Notes: generated from the sequence alone by a model not told the origin. Positions 29,080 through 37,781 are shown, counted from the stretch's first letter. The stretch is 64,000 nt of DNA from Bradyrhizobium iriomotense (GCF_018130765.1 NZ_JAFCJZ010000012.1:124001-188000), one strand, 5' to 3'. Program-made: numbers and translations.

Positions 29080-30594
29080 CTAGGTTTGGTTCGCCCAGTA
29101 GGGATCGCGCAGCTTGCGCTTGAAGATCTTTCCTGTCGCCTCGCGGGGCAGGGCATCCAGAAACTGGACCTCCTTCGGTACCTTGAAGTTGGCCAATCGC
29201 TCGCGCAGGAACGCCTGCACCGCGGCGGCGGAGAGCTGCGCGCCGGTCTCCGGCTCGATGCAGGCGCACAGCCGCTCGCCAAATTCGGCGTCGGGGATGC
29301 CGAACACGGCGCAGTCGCGCACGCCGGGCATGGCGATCAGCACGTTCTCGATCTCGGCGGGATAGATGTTGACGCCGCCCGAGATCACCATGTCGCGCCT
29401 GCGGTCGCACAGGAACAGATAGCCGTCTTCGTCGAGATAGCCGACGTCGCCGACGCTGACGAGGCCGTCGCGCCCGGCCTCTGCCCGCGCCTGCGCCTTG
29501 CCGTGATAGTCGAAATCGGGCACTGCGGTCTGGCGCATGTAGATCTCGCCGACCTCGCCGGTGCCGCAGAGGCTGCCGTCGTCGCGAAAAATCTTGACGA
29601 TGCCGCCTTCGATGGCGCGGCCGACTGTGCCCGGCTTCTTCAACGCCTCTTCGGCCGAGTGCCACACCGGGATGCCGGTCTCGGTCGAGCCGAAATATTC
29701 GTTGATGACCGGTCCCCACCAATCGATCATGGCGCGCTTGATCTCGGGCGGGCAGGGCGCGGCGCCGTGCACGACGAAGCGCAGCGAGGAGAGGTCGTAG
29801 CGCTGTCTCACGTTCTCGGGCAGCCGCAGCAGCCGGACGAACATGGTCGGCACCATGTGGATATGCGTGACGCGGTGGCGCTCGATCAGCGCCAGCAGCT
29901 CCTCGGCGTCGAACCGTGCCTGGAGGACGATGGTGCAGAAGCTGCGGAATGCCAGCATGCCGTAGGAGTGCGGCGCCGAGTGATACATCGGCCCGTTGAT
30001 CAGCACGACCTGGTTGTCCCTCGGCTTGATGCCATAGGCGATCGCGCCGACGCGCTCGGAGGCGGCCGCCTGTTCGGGCTGCATCGGCATCCGCCGCACG
30101 CCCTTCGGCATGCCCGTGGTCCCCGACGTGTAGATCATCGCCGCAGCACGGCGTGGCGGCTCCTGCATTTCCGGATGGCTGTCGCGCCAGCGATCCCAAT
30201 CGGTCAGGCCCGCCGGGACCTGGATCAGCTCAGGGGGAATGGTGAAGGTCGCCGCGAGTTCCGGTGGCGTCGCGACGACGAGCAGGCGCACATCCTCGGG
30301 CAGGCCGACGCGGATCTGCGGCAGCAGATCGGCATGACAGACCAGGATCTCCGCGCCGCTGTCGGTCAGGATGTAGCGGACCTCCTCGGCCTTGAGATGC
30401 CAGTTGATCGGCACCACCGGGCTGCCCAGCGCGGCGGAGGCCGCAACCACCTCGAACAGCGCAAAGTCGTTGCGCAGCATCATGGCGACCGGAGCGCCCT
30501 CGCGAAGGCCCAGCTCGCGAAGCCCGCTCGCTGCCCGTCTGATGCGCGACTGGATCTCGTCATAGCCGATCCGGCGTTCGCCGCTGATGATCAT
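29080..30594 (-). CDS. AMP-forming acyl-CoA synthetase (class I adenylate-forming)
   Basis: A 504-residue ligase. The ATP-binding P-loop is YTSGTTGMPKG, the adenylate motif is YFGSTETG, the hinge region reads LFLCDRRRDMVISGGVNIYPAEIE and the catalytic C-terminal Lys is in REATGKIFKRKL. It activates a carboxylic acid, probably an aliphatic or aromatic one, to its CoA thioester. AAGGA lies eight bases before ATG 30594. It is 24 bases behind the binding-protein gene in the leftward cluster, indicating that the imported compound, or one derived from it, may be an acid. Confidence 0.92.
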   Translation of the reverse strand: MIISGERRIGYDEIQSRIRRAASGLRELGLREGAPVAMMLRNDFALFEVVAASAALGSPVVPINWHLKAEEVRYILTDSGAEILVCHADLLPQIRVGLPEDVRLLVVATPPELAATFTIPPELIQVPAGLTDWDRWRDSHPEMQEPPRRAAAMIYTSGTTGMPKGVRRMPMQPEQAAASERVGAIAYGIKPRDNQVVLINGPMYHSAPHSYGMLAFRSFCTIVLQARFDAEELLALIERHRVTHIHMVPTMFVRLLRLPENVRQRYDLSSLRFVVHGAAPCPPEIKRAMIDWWGPVINEYFGSTETGIPVWHSAEEALKKPGTVGRAIEGGIVKIFRDDGSLCGTGEVGEIYMRQTAVPDFDYHGKAQARAEAGRDGLVSVGDVGYLDEDGYLFLCDRRRDMVISGGVNIYPAEIENVLIAMPGVRDCAVFGIPDAEFGERLCACIEPETGAQLSAAAVQAFLRERLANFKVPKEVQFLDALPREATGKIFKRKLRDPYWANQT

Positions 30595-30618
30595 GGCGTG
30601 TCCTTACCCTGTTCCAGT

Positions 30619-31803
30619 CTAGCGATCGTCCAGCACGTCGCCGAACCCGACCCAGCTCTTGCCGTTGAAGCGGCGGAGCTGCAACTGCTGGAACGGCAGA
30701 TAGTCGTCGGGGCCGGTGGTGACAGACATGCCCGGCAGCAGCAGCGGCAGCTTCACCTCTTTCAGCAAGGCGGCCTGGCGCATGATGTTGTCGCGGCTGA
30801 AATCGTCCTTGCATGCCGTCAGCACCGTCATCAGCAGCGTCGCATAGTGGTAGCCGGCCGCGTAGTTGGAGTTGGAGAGGTCCGCGGTCGGCATGTATTG
30901 CTTCATGAAGGCGAAGTAGTCGTTCACGCCGGGATCGCTGGCCCATTGCGGGTCCATCGTGTCCTTCTGGTTGCTCGACGAGATCAGGCCGACCGCGTTG
31001 TCGAGCCCGGCCGGCTCGAGGAACGAGATCGAAGAGGCCGACGTCGGCACGAAGAACAGCTCGGGCTTCCAGCCGATCTCGGCCACGCCCTTGACCATCT
31101 GCGAGGTGAACTTGCCGAGCACGACGCCGAACAGCACGTCGGCGCCCGATGCCTTCAGGGTCGAGAGCTGCGAGCTGATCGTCGGTGCGCTGGTCTCGTA
31201 GGTCTGCTCCGCCACGATCATGCTTGCGGCTTTCTCGCCGAGCGCGCGCTTGAAGCCCGCGACATAGTCGCGGCCGAAATCGTCGTTCTGGGACAGGATG
31301 GCGATCTTGGCGCCGGGCTTGGTCCGCAGCACGTGCTTGGCATAGACCACGCCTTCGGATTCGTAGGCGGCCATGCCCGGCATGGTCCACGGATATTTCT
31401 GCGGATCGGCCCATTTCGTCGCGCCCGAGAGCACGAACAGCTGCGGCACCTTCTTGCCGTTGAGGTAGCGCTGCACGGCGCTGTTGGTGGCGGTGCCGAG
31501 CGAGCCGAACATCATCAGCACCTCGTCCTGCTCCACCAGCTTGCGGGTCTGCTCGACCGTCTTCGGCGGCGAGTAGGCGTCGTCCAGCGTGATGAACTTG
31601 ACCTTGCGGCCGTTGATGCCGCCTTCGGCATTGACCTTCTCGAAGAACGCCTCCTGCGTCCGTCCGATCGCGCCGAAGCCGGAGGCCGGGCCGCTATAGG
31701 GCAGGGTCTGGCCGATGCGGATCTCGCCACCGCCTTCGGCGCGGGCGGTTCCGGTCGCAAGCGTCAGCAGCGACAGGCCGATCAGTGCGGCTGCGAGCTT
31801 CAT
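30619..31803 (-). CDS. LivJ-type ABC substrate-binding protein, orphan
   Basis: A 394-residue periplasmic protein of the branched-chain amino acid/aromatic acid binding family (Peripla_BP_6). A Sec signal peptide ends near TARAEGG, then GEIRIGQTLPYSGPASGFGA starts the mature domain. LNGKKVPQLFVLSGATKWADP and AILSQNDDFGRDYVAGFK are family blocks. A strong ribosome binding site GGGAGGA precedes ATG 31803. No Liv permease or ATPase gene is present in the window, so it must share components encoded elsewhere or act as a sensor. Ligands of relatives include aromatic acids and acyl compounds. Confidence 0.9.
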   Translation of the reverse strand: MKLAAALIGLSLLTLATGTARAEGGGEIRIGQTLPYSGPASGFGAIGRTQEAFFEKVNAEGGINGRKVKFITLDDAYSPPKTVEQTRKLVEQDEVLMMFGSLGTATNSAVQRYLNGKKVPQLFVLSGATKWADPQKYPWTMPGMAAYESEGVVYAKHVLRTKPGAKIAILSQNDDFGRDYVAGFKRALGEKAASMIVAEQTYETSAPTISSQLSTLKASGADVLFGVVLGKFTSQMVKGVAEIGWKPELFFVPTSASSISFLEPAGLDNAVGLISSSNQKDTMDPQWASDPGVNDYFAFMKQYMPTADLSNSNYAAGYHYATLLMTVLTACKDDFSRDNIMRQAALLKEVKLPLLLPGMSVTTGPDDYLPFQQLQLRRFNGKSWVGFGDVLDDR

Positions 31804-31841
31804 GATGTCCTCCCGTTTTTCATTTCTACCAGTTCGAGACG

Positions 31842-32816
31842 TCAGGCGCTGGCGCGCATCAGGAAATCCTGCCGGGCCTGATCGAACTCGCCCTTCAACC
31901 GGTCGACCAGCTCGGCGACCGGCGGCGCATCCAGGATCTGGCCGATACCCTGGCCCGATCCCCAGATGTCGCGCCACGCCTTGGATTTCATGTTGCCGCC
32001 CGAGCCGAAGTTCATCTTCGATTTGTCGGCGGCCGGGAGATTGTCCGGATCCAGCCCTGCGGCGGCGATCGAGGGTCCCAGATAGTTGCCGTGCACGCCG
32101 GTGAACAGGTTGGTGTAGACGATGTCGTGCGCAGCATGCTGCGTCAGCGCCGACTTGTAGGCTTCATCGGCGTTGGCTTCCTGCGTGGCGATGAAGCGCG
32201 TGCCCATGTAGGCGAGGTCGGCGCCCAGCGTCAGCGCGGAGGCGATGCCGAAACCGTCGCTGATCGCGCCCGACAGCAGGATCGCGCCATCGAACCATTG
32301 CTTGACCTCGCGCACCAGTGCGAATGGCGACAGCGTGCCGGCATGTCCGCCCGCGCCGGCGCAGACCAGGATCAGGCCGTCGACACCCTGCTCGGCGGCT
32401 TTGCGCGCATGCTTGACGTTGATGACGTCGTGGAACACCAGCCCGCCATAGGAATGCGCGGCCTCGACGATCTCCGCCGGCGGCCGTAGCGAGGTGATGA
32501 TGATCGGCGCCTTGTGCTTCACGCAGGTCTCCATGTCCTTCATAAGCCGGTCGTTGGAGGCATGGCAGATCTGGTTGACGGCGTAGGGGGCGACCTTCTT
32601 GCCGGGATTGCGCGATTTGTATTCGCCGAGCTCGTCCTCGATGCGGCTCAGCCACTCGTCGAGCTTCTCGACGGGGCGGGCATTGAGCGCGGGAAACGAG
32701 CCGACGACACCCGCCTTGCACTGGGCGATCACCAGCTCCGGTCCGGAGACGATGAAGAGCGGCGAGCCGACGACGGGCAGCTCCAGATTGTTCTTGAGCA
32801 AGGCGGGCAGTGCCAT
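31842..32816 (-). CDS. nitronate monooxygenase family flavoprotein
   Basis: A 324-residue TIM-barrel FMN enzyme. Family blocks: MALPALLKNNLELPVVGSP at the start, PYAVNQICHASNDRL, LILVCAGAGGHAGTLSPF (AGGHxG flavin motif) and LTLGADLAYMGTRFIATQEA. The family includes nitronate monooxygenases and 2-nitropropane dioxygenases, as well as related enoyl reductase-like flavoproteins. ATG 32816 is preceded by AGGAGG. It is the first gene of the leftward cluster and is divergent from the LysR gene, which should control it. Confidence 0.9.
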   Translation of the reverse strand: MALPALLKNNLELPVVGSPLFIVSGPELVIAQCKAGVVGSFPALNARPVEKLDEWLSRIEDELGEYKSRNPGKKVAPYAVNQICHASNDRLMKDMETCVKHKAPIIITSLRPPAEIVEAAHSYGGLVFHDVINVKHARKAAEQGVDGLILVCAGAGGHAGTLSPFALVREVKQWFDGAILLSGAISDGFGIASALTLGADLAYMGTRFIATQEANADEAYKSALTQHAAHDIVYTNLFTGVHGNYLGPSIAAAGLDPDNLPAADKSKMNFGSGGNMKSKAWRDIWGSGQGIGQILDAPPVAELVDRLKGEFDQARQDFLMRASA

Positions 32817-32922
32817 CCGATCCTCCTGATAACGCGCGTCAACGGCCTGCCGGCCGATTGTGAGCGCTTCCATGTCGATTTGTCGCGCCGGCGGGCGTGT
32901 CCTCGCCTGGCGGTTTGACCGC

Positions 32923-32986
32923 ACTATAGGTTGGACGGCGGGCAGGTGATCGTTCAATATTGAACAAGCGAATATTCAGATCTGAA
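32923..32986 (-). promoter_or_regulatory. LysR-type operator pair and -10 element of the nitronate monooxygenase promoter
   Basis: Two 12-base palindromes, TTCAATATTGAA (32953-32964; 14 bases if the outer G/C are counted) and TTCAGATCTGAA (32975-32986), have the same outer half-sites TTCA/TGAA and lie 22 bases centre to centre, two helical turns. On the minus strand a TATAGT -10 box is at 32928-32923. With a start near 32916 the palindromes are centred at about -42 and -64, the activation- and recognition-site positions usual for LysR regulators. The second palindrome lies just before the LysR gene, so autoregulation is likely. Confidence 0.75.
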
Positions 32987-32997
32987 CGGAGGCGGCG

Positions 32998-33885
32998 ATG
33001 GATTGGGACCTCTGCAAGACCTTCGTTGCGGTCGCCGATACCGGCAGCTTCACCGCCGCGGCAAAGCGTCTGCATGCGAGCCATCCGACCGTCAGCCGCA
33101 AGATCGCCGCTCTGGAGGAACAGCTCGGTACAAAACTGCTGGCGCGTGCCGCCGATGGATTCGTGCTCACCGCCGACGGCCGTACCCTGCGCGAGCATGC
33201 GGAGGCGATGGCGGCGGCCGCGCTCCGGGCCGAGGCTGCCGTTGGTGCCGGCGGGCGCAAGGCGCGCGGCACGGTCAAGCTGTCGATCGGCGCGACGCTG
33301 GCCTCGCACTGGCTGATGCCGCGGCTGCGATCCTTTCTCGGCGCGCATGATCACATCCGGCTCGAGATCATCACCCATCCGTTCCCGGCCAGCGTGCGGC
33401 GCCGCGAGGCCGACGTCGTGCTGCGGCCGGTCGATAGCGGCGAGGAAAACCTGGTCGGCCGCAAGATCGGCCGCCTCGGCACCGGCTTCTATGCCTCGCG
33501 CGACTATGCCGCCGGCCGGTCCCTGCCGGAGCGCAGCGGCGAGTGGAAGGGGCACAGCGTCATCGGCTTCGCCGACCAGGATTCCAACGCGCAGCTGGCA
33601 CGCTGGAGCGATGCGATCACGCGCCAGGGCACCGTGGTGATGCGTTGCTCGTCGCAGGGCGACATGCTGGCGGCGGTGCGCGCGGGGATCGGAATCTCCG
33701 CGCTGTCCTGCTTCGTCGCGGAAACGTATCCGGACCTCGTGCGCGTCGCGCCGCAAAAGCTCGTCAGCGTCGCCGACCTCTGGCTGCTCGCCCATCCCGA
33801 TCTGGTCGAACTGTCCGCGGTGCGGGCCGTGGTCGACTTCGTGGCCGAATGCGCCCGCGCCGATCGCGAGCGGCTGCGAGGCTAG
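32998..33885 (+). CDS. LysR family transcriptional regulator
   Basis: A 295-residue regulator with an N-terminal winged helix-turn-helix (about 3-60: TFVAVADTGSFTAAAKRLHASHPTVSRKIAALE in outline) and a C-terminal substrate-binding effector domain (about 88-290). The recognition helix matches the alphaproteobacterial LysR group. GGAGG precedes ATG 32998. It is divergent from the nitronate monooxygenase gene, and the shared spacer holds the operator pair at 32953-32986, so it probably controls that cluster in response to a pathway compound. Confidence 0.92.
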   Translation: MDWDLCKTFVAVADTGSFTAAAKRLHASHPTVSRKIAALEEQLGTKLLARAADGFVLTADGRTLREHAEAMAAAALRAEAAVGAGGRKARGTVKLSIGATLASHWLMPRLRSFLGAHDHIRLEIITHPFPASVRRREADVVLRPVDSGEENLVGRKIGRLGTGFYASRDYAAGRSLPERSGEWKGHSVIGFADQDSNAQLARWSDAITRQGTVVMRCSSQGDMLAAVRAGIGISALSCFVAETYPDLVRVAPQKLVSVADLWLLAHPDLVELSAVRAVVDFVAECARADRERLRG

Positions 33886-33886
33886 A

Positions 33887-33931
33887 GCATGATCCGGAAA
33901 AGTGCGAAGCGGTTTTCCGGAAAGATCATGC
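33887..33931. repeat. short intergenic palindrome, family B
   Basis: GCATGATCCGGAAAAGTGCG...GGTTTTCCGGAAAGATCATGC begins right after the LysR stop. Near-identical copies are at 38263-38306 and, inverted, at 11268-11299. The structure is a stem whose loop contains the GAAGC string. It could act as the 3' end of the LysR transcript, but has no T-run. Confidence 0.75.
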
Positions 33932-33938
33932 GCAAAAT

Positions 33939-34589
33939 TTAGTTTCCGGCGAGCACACCCTCGCGCTTCTTCACGGCGCGATAATAGCTCCACCACAGAT
34001 GCGCGGCCGCGCCGCGCAGCGGGCGCCAGGGCTCGGCGAGCGGTGCCATCTGCTTCTCCGTCGGCCGCGCCTTGAGGCCGAGCCCGATCTTGATGCCCTC
34101 CTGCACGGCGAGGTCGCCGGCCGGCCAGGCATCGCCGTGGCCGAGGCAGAACAAGAGATAGACGTCCGCCGTCCACGGCCCGATGCCGGGCAGCGAGATC
34201 AGCGTGTGGTGCGCAGCGTCGGCATCTTCCTCCGCGAGCACCTCGAGATTCAGCCGCTGCGCATTGATCTCGCGCGCCAGATGCTTCAGCGTCTTGATCT
34301 TGGCGGCGGACAGGCCGAGCCGCCCCAGCCGGTCGGTGCGGGCGCGGCGCACGGCATCATGATCGAACGGATCGAAAGCGGCGGACAGCCGCCCCCAGAT
34401 CGCCGATGCGCTGGCGGTCGAAAGCTGCTGCCCGCAGACGATGTGTGCGAGCCCCGTAAAGCCCGGCTCGCGCCGCCGCAACGCCGGCATGCCCGCGGTC
34501 GCCAGCACGGGCTTGAGGCGCGGATCGCGCTTGATCAGCGCGTGGACGGCCTCTTCGAGATCGGACTGGGTTTCGAGATGGATGGTCAT
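33939..34589 (-). CDS. DNA-3-methyladenine glycosylase II family (AlkA-like, HhH-GPD)
   Basis: A 216-residue base-excision repair glycosylase. The helix-hairpin-helix is in TLISLPGIGPWTADVYLLF with the following catalytic Asp in PAGDLAVQEG (Asp after about 20 residues, as in AlkA). VCGQQLSTASASAIW is the usual N-terminal helix pair. It removes alkylated purines from DNA. ATG 34589 chosen from homology start MTIHLETQSDL. Convergent with LysR, and divergent from gluQ with a repeat between them. Confidence 0.9.
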   Translation of the reverse strand: MTIHLETQSDLEEAVHALIKRDPRLKPVLATAGMPALRRREPGFTGLAHIVCGQQLSTASASAIWGRLSAAFDPFDHDAVRRARTDRLGRLGLSAAKIKTLKHLAREINAQRLNLEVLAEEDADAAHHTLISLPGIGPWTADVYLLFCLGHGDAWPAGDLAVQEGIKIGLGLKARPTEKQMAPLAEPWRPLRGAAAHLWWSYYRAVKKREGVLAGN

Positions 34590-34613
34590 GGGGCTCGGTA
34601 AACTCTCTCCGGC

Positions 34614-34699
34614 GTCATGGCCGGGCTTGACCCGGCCATCCATCTCCTATCGTAACAGAGTCATGGAGGATGGATTGCTGGGTCAAGCCTGGCAATGAC
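34614..34699. repeat. intergenic palindrome, family F
   Basis: GTCATGGCCGGGCTTGACCC at the left end and GGGTCAAGCCTGGCAATGAC at the right are imperfect inverted repeats bounding an 86-base element with a short unpaired middle. Only one copy of this family is seen in this window. It lies between divergent genes and therefore within both promoters. Confidence 0.7.
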
Positions 34700-34716
34700 G
34701 AATAGCGCGAGAATTC

Positions 34717-35586
34717 ATGCCACCCGTTTTCCGATTTGCCCCCAGCCCGAACGGCTTCCTGCATCTCGGCCACGCCTATTCCGCGCTGCTCAACTTCGAT
34801 CGCGCGCGAGAAACCGGCGGGCGGCTGTTGCTGCGGATCGAGGACATCGATGCGACGCGCTGCCGGCCGGAGTTCGAGACGGCGATCTATGAGGACCTCG
34901 CCTGGCTCGGGATTGCCTGGGAGACGCCGGTGCGGCGGCAGTCGGAGCATCTTTCCGATTACCGTGCCGCGCTCGAGAGACTCGCGGCGCTGGACCTCGT
35001 CTATCCCGCCTTCGAAAGCCGGGCTGAGATCGCAAGGCTGGTGGCCGTGCGCGAGGCCGACGGGCCGTGGCCGCGCGATCCCGACGGCGCACCGCTCTAT
35101 CCCGGTGACGCCAAATCGCTGTCTTCAGACGAGCGCACACGACTGGTCGCCGCGGGCGCGCCCTACGCGCTGCGGCTCGACATGGCGGCCGCCTGCCGCC
35201 GCGTTGACGGCCTGAGCTGGAACGAGCTCGGCGAGGGACCCGACGGCGAGCGCGACACCGTCCCGGCGCGACCGGAGGCCTGGGGCGACGTCATCCTGGC
35301 CCGCAAGGAGACGCCGACCAGCTACCATCTGTCGGTGGTCGTCGATGATGCGCTCCAGGGCGTCAGCGAGATCGTGCGGGGGCAGGACCTGTTTCACGCA
35401 ACTGCGGTCCACCGCCTGCTCCAGGTCCTGCTTGGCCTGCCGGAACCCGCCTTCCGCCACCATGCCCTGATTCGCGACGGCGAGGGGCGGAAGCTGTCGA
35501 AATCCAGCCGCTCGACGGGACTGCGGGAGTTGCGCGCTGCTGGCGCCACACCCGCCAGTGTCCGCCGGCTGGTGGGATTAGGTTAA
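34717..35586 (+). CDS. gluQ: glutamyl-queuosine tRNA(Asp) synthetase
   Basis: A 289-residue GluRS-like catalytic domain without anticodon-binding region, the mark of GluQRS, which adds glutamate to queuosine in tRNA(Asp). Class I signatures are FAPSPNGFLHLGHAYSALL (HxGH) and KLSKS. In E. coli GluQRS a CxC...Y...C zinc site lies after the GHAYS strand; the corresponding part here (VYPAFESRAEI and APLYPGDAK) lacks the cysteines, so this is a zinc-free variant. It is downstream of the family F repeat and upstream of the hybrid kinase. Confidence 0.92.
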   Translation: MPPVFRFAPSPNGFLHLGHAYSALLNFDRARETGGRLLLRIEDIDATRCRPEFETAIYEDLAWLGIAWETPVRRQSEHLSDYRAALERLAALDLVYPAFESRAEIARLVAVREADGPWPRDPDGAPLYPGDAKSLSSDERTRLVAAGAPYALRLDMAAACRRVDGLSWNELGEGPDGERDTVPARPEAWGDVILARKETPTSYHLSVVVDDALQGVSEIVRGQDLFHATAVHRLLQVLLGLPEPAFRHHALIRDGEGRKLSKSSRSTGLRELRAAGATPASVRRLVGLG

Positions 35587-35689
35587 GTTTCTCTGGGGGT
35601 TAGCGAAACGCTGCCGTGACTCCGGGGGTTCCGTCGTGCCATGCTCGCCTCACGGCCCGGGTTCGAAGCGGATACTTCGAAGGGGAATT

Positions 35690-36961
35690 ATGGCGGCGAA
35701 AACGCGCGCAGTGCGCACTACGCGGACGTCCAGGCGACCGCCTCGGAAGCGGTCCGGGGCGGGCGGGCGGTCGCGCAAGCGCGCCACCAAGGCTGCCGCG
35801 CCAGATGTGGTCCAGGCGGCGCTCGCCGCCTTTGCCCACGAGGTCCGCACCCCCCTGACCGGCATTCTCGCGATCAGCGATCTGCTCGCGACCTCCGATC
35901 TCGGCGAGCGGGAGAGGCGCTGGGCTGACACCATCAAGGCCGGCGCCGAGCATCTGGCGAGTCTTGCCACGCTGTTCGTGGACGCTGCCAAGACGGGCAA
36001 GGGAGCCGGGAAGGGCGGCAGCACGCTGCGGCAGGATCTGTTCGACTTGCGGGCGCTCGCACGCAGCACCGGCGATTCGCTCGCCGGACGCGCGGCGGCC
36101 AAGGGGCTCCAGGCCCAGGTCGAGATATCCGACAAGCTGCCGGGGCTGGTGGTCGGTGATCCCGTCCGCCTGCGCGCCGCGCTCGAGAACCTGATCGACA
36201 ATGCCGTGAAGTTCACCGAGCAGGGCGGCGTGGCGCTGGCGGTGGCGCCCTGGCGTCCTGCCAAAACGGGCAAGGCAAAGGGCAAAGCCAGGGTCGGTGT
36301 CGCCTTCGCGGTGTCCGACAGCGGCATCGGCCTGACCATGGCCGAGATCAAGCGGCTGTTCCGCCCATTCACCCAGGCCAATGTCACCATCGCCTCGCGT
36401 TTCGGCGGCGCCGGCCTCGGGCTGTCCTCGGTGAAGCAGCTGGCGCGCGCGATGGGCGGCGACATCTCCGTCGCGCCGCGCGGTGGCGGCGGCGCCACCT
36501 TCACACTGACGGTGTCGCTGGATGCGACGGGGCCGGCCAGGTCCCGCAAATCGAAGGGCCAGGCCGAGGCGGACGCGGTGGCTGCGCTCCGCGTGCTCAG
36601 CGTCGAGGACAACCCGTTCGGCCGCGTCGTGCTCAACACCATCCTCACCGAGCTTGGCCATCACGCCGAGTTCATCGGGCGCGGCGAAGATGCCGTGAAC
36701 CGGCTGGAGCAGGGCGCCTTCGATGCGGTGCTGATGGACATGGTGTTGCCGGGCATCGACGGCGTCGAGGCGATTAGGCGAATCCGCACCATGCCGGCAC
36801 CGCTGGCTCAAATCCCCATCATCGGGGTTTCCGGGCGCGGCGAGGACGAGGCGGCCTCGCGCGAGGCCGGCGCCGACGCCTTCCTGGTCAAGCCTGTGTC
36901 TCCGCGGGCTCTAGCGACTGCGCTGCTTGAAGCGACACGCCGTGAGGTAGCTGCGACTTGA
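35690..36961 (+). CDS. soluble hybrid histidine kinase/response regulator
   Basis: A 423-residue protein. The first 38 residues are Lys/Arg-rich and disordered; there is no membrane helix or sensor domain. The H-box FAHEVRTPL places the phospho-acceptor His at 50, the ATPase domain has N-box ENLIDNAVKFTEQG, G1 DSGIGL and G2 GGAGLGLSSV, and a receiver domain (about 302-415) has the acceptor Asp at 350 in VLMDMVLPGIDG. AGGGGAATT precedes ATG 35690. A partner protein must supply the signal. Its 3' end overlaps the convergent YihY gene by 74 bases. Confidence 0.92.
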   Translation: MAAKTRAVRTTRTSRRPPRKRSGAGGRSRKRATKAAAPDVVQAALAAFAHEVRTPLTGILAISDLLATSDLGERERRWADTIKAGAEHLASLATLFVDAAKTGKGAGKGGSTLRQDLFDLRALARSTGDSLAGRAAAKGLQAQVEISDKLPGLVVGDPVRLRAALENLIDNAVKFTEQGGVALAVAPWRPAKTGKAKGKARVGVAFAVSDSGIGLTMAEIKRLFRPFTQANVTIASRFGGAGLGLSSVKQLARAMGGDISVAPRGGGGATFTLTVSLDATGPARSRKSKGQAEADAVAALRVLSVEDNPFGRVVLNTILTELGHHAEFIGRGEDAVNRLEQGAFDAVLMDMVLPGIDGVEAIRRIRTMPAPLAQIPIIGVSGRGEDEAASREAGADAFLVKPVSPRALATALLEATRREVAAT

Positions 36962-37781
36962 TGATCGCGGCATTGAGCTCGCCGCCGTAAACGAAGATCG
37001 CGGCGATGAAATACAGAAACACCAGCGCGATGATCACCGAGGCGAGCCCCGCATACATCGTCACGTAATTGTTGGCGAAGCGCGCCAGATATTGTCCGAA
37101 GACGATGCCCGAGATCAGCGACGCCACGATCGTGAAGACGATGCCGGGCATGATCTGGAAGAAGCTCCTCCGGCCCGCCGGCAGCCAGGCATGCAGGATC
37201 ACCAGCGCCACCACCAGTGCGCCGATGGTGATGCCGTAGCGCAGCCAGGTGAGGATGCTTTCGTTGGATTCGACGAACAGCGGGATATGGCGCCGCGCCG
37301 CCTCGATGAAGAGCGGACCGAGCACGATCAGGAACGCCATGGCGAGCGCGGTGAAGGCCGCGACCAGCGTGTAGCCGATCGATTCCAGCCGCAGCCAGTA
37401 CCACCGCCGCATCTCCACCACGGCATAGGCGCGGTTGAGCGCGACGCGGAGCGCTTCGACGCCGTTCGAGGCGAAGTAGACCGACAGCGCCGCGCCGATC
37501 GTCAGCACGCCGGTGCGGGTAGTGGTCAGCACGTCGTGGATTTCGCCCGAGATCGAATCGGCGACCTGCTTGGGCCAGACCTCGAGCATCAGGCTGGCAG
37601 CTTGATCGGCGAGTTCCTTGGAGCCGAAGAAGCCGGCGAGCGAGGTCAGCACGATCAGGAACGGGAACAGCGCCATCAGCGTCGACAGCGCGATATGGCT
37701 TGCGATCGCCCAGCCGTCGTCGGCCAGGAACGTGTAGAACGCGTCCTCCACCACGACATAGATGTAGCGGATCGCTTTCAC
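36888..37781 (-). CDS. YihY/BrkB family inner-membrane protein
   Basis: A 297-residue membrane protein with six predicted helices; family blocks are DDGWAIASHIALSTLMALFPFLI at the start and YSxxxxSLLASLISGIVFGQYLARF-like in the fourth section. The family (UPF0761) has an uncertain role, with proposals ranging from RNase BN confusion to virulence and transport. The start is a GTG (37781) with GGAG nine bases upstream. The tail overlaps the hybrid kinase tail by 74 bases in opposite orientation. Confidence 0.88.
   Translation of the reverse strand: MKAIRYIYVVVEDAFYTFLADDGWAIASHIALSTLMALFPFLIVLTSLAGFFGSKELADQAASLMLEVWPKQVADSISGEIHDVLTTTRTGVLTIGAALSVYFASNGVEALRVALNRAYAVVEMRRWYWLRLESIGYTLVAAFTALAMAFLIVLGPLFIEAARRHIPLFVESNESILTWLRYGITIGALVVALVILHAWLPAGRRSFFQIMPGIVFTIVASLISGIVFGQYLARFANNYVTMYAGLASVIIALVFLYFIAAIFVYGGELNAAIIKSQLPHGVSLQAAQSLEPAETQA

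Noticed and set aside
29086..31881. 931-codon open frame on the plus strand opposite the acyl-CoA synthetase and binding-protein genes
   Set aside because: It is the antisense shadow of two well-recognised genes in high-GC DNA; composition (Arg, Gly, His, Asp, Leu rich) is typical of such shadows, and no domain is recognisable.
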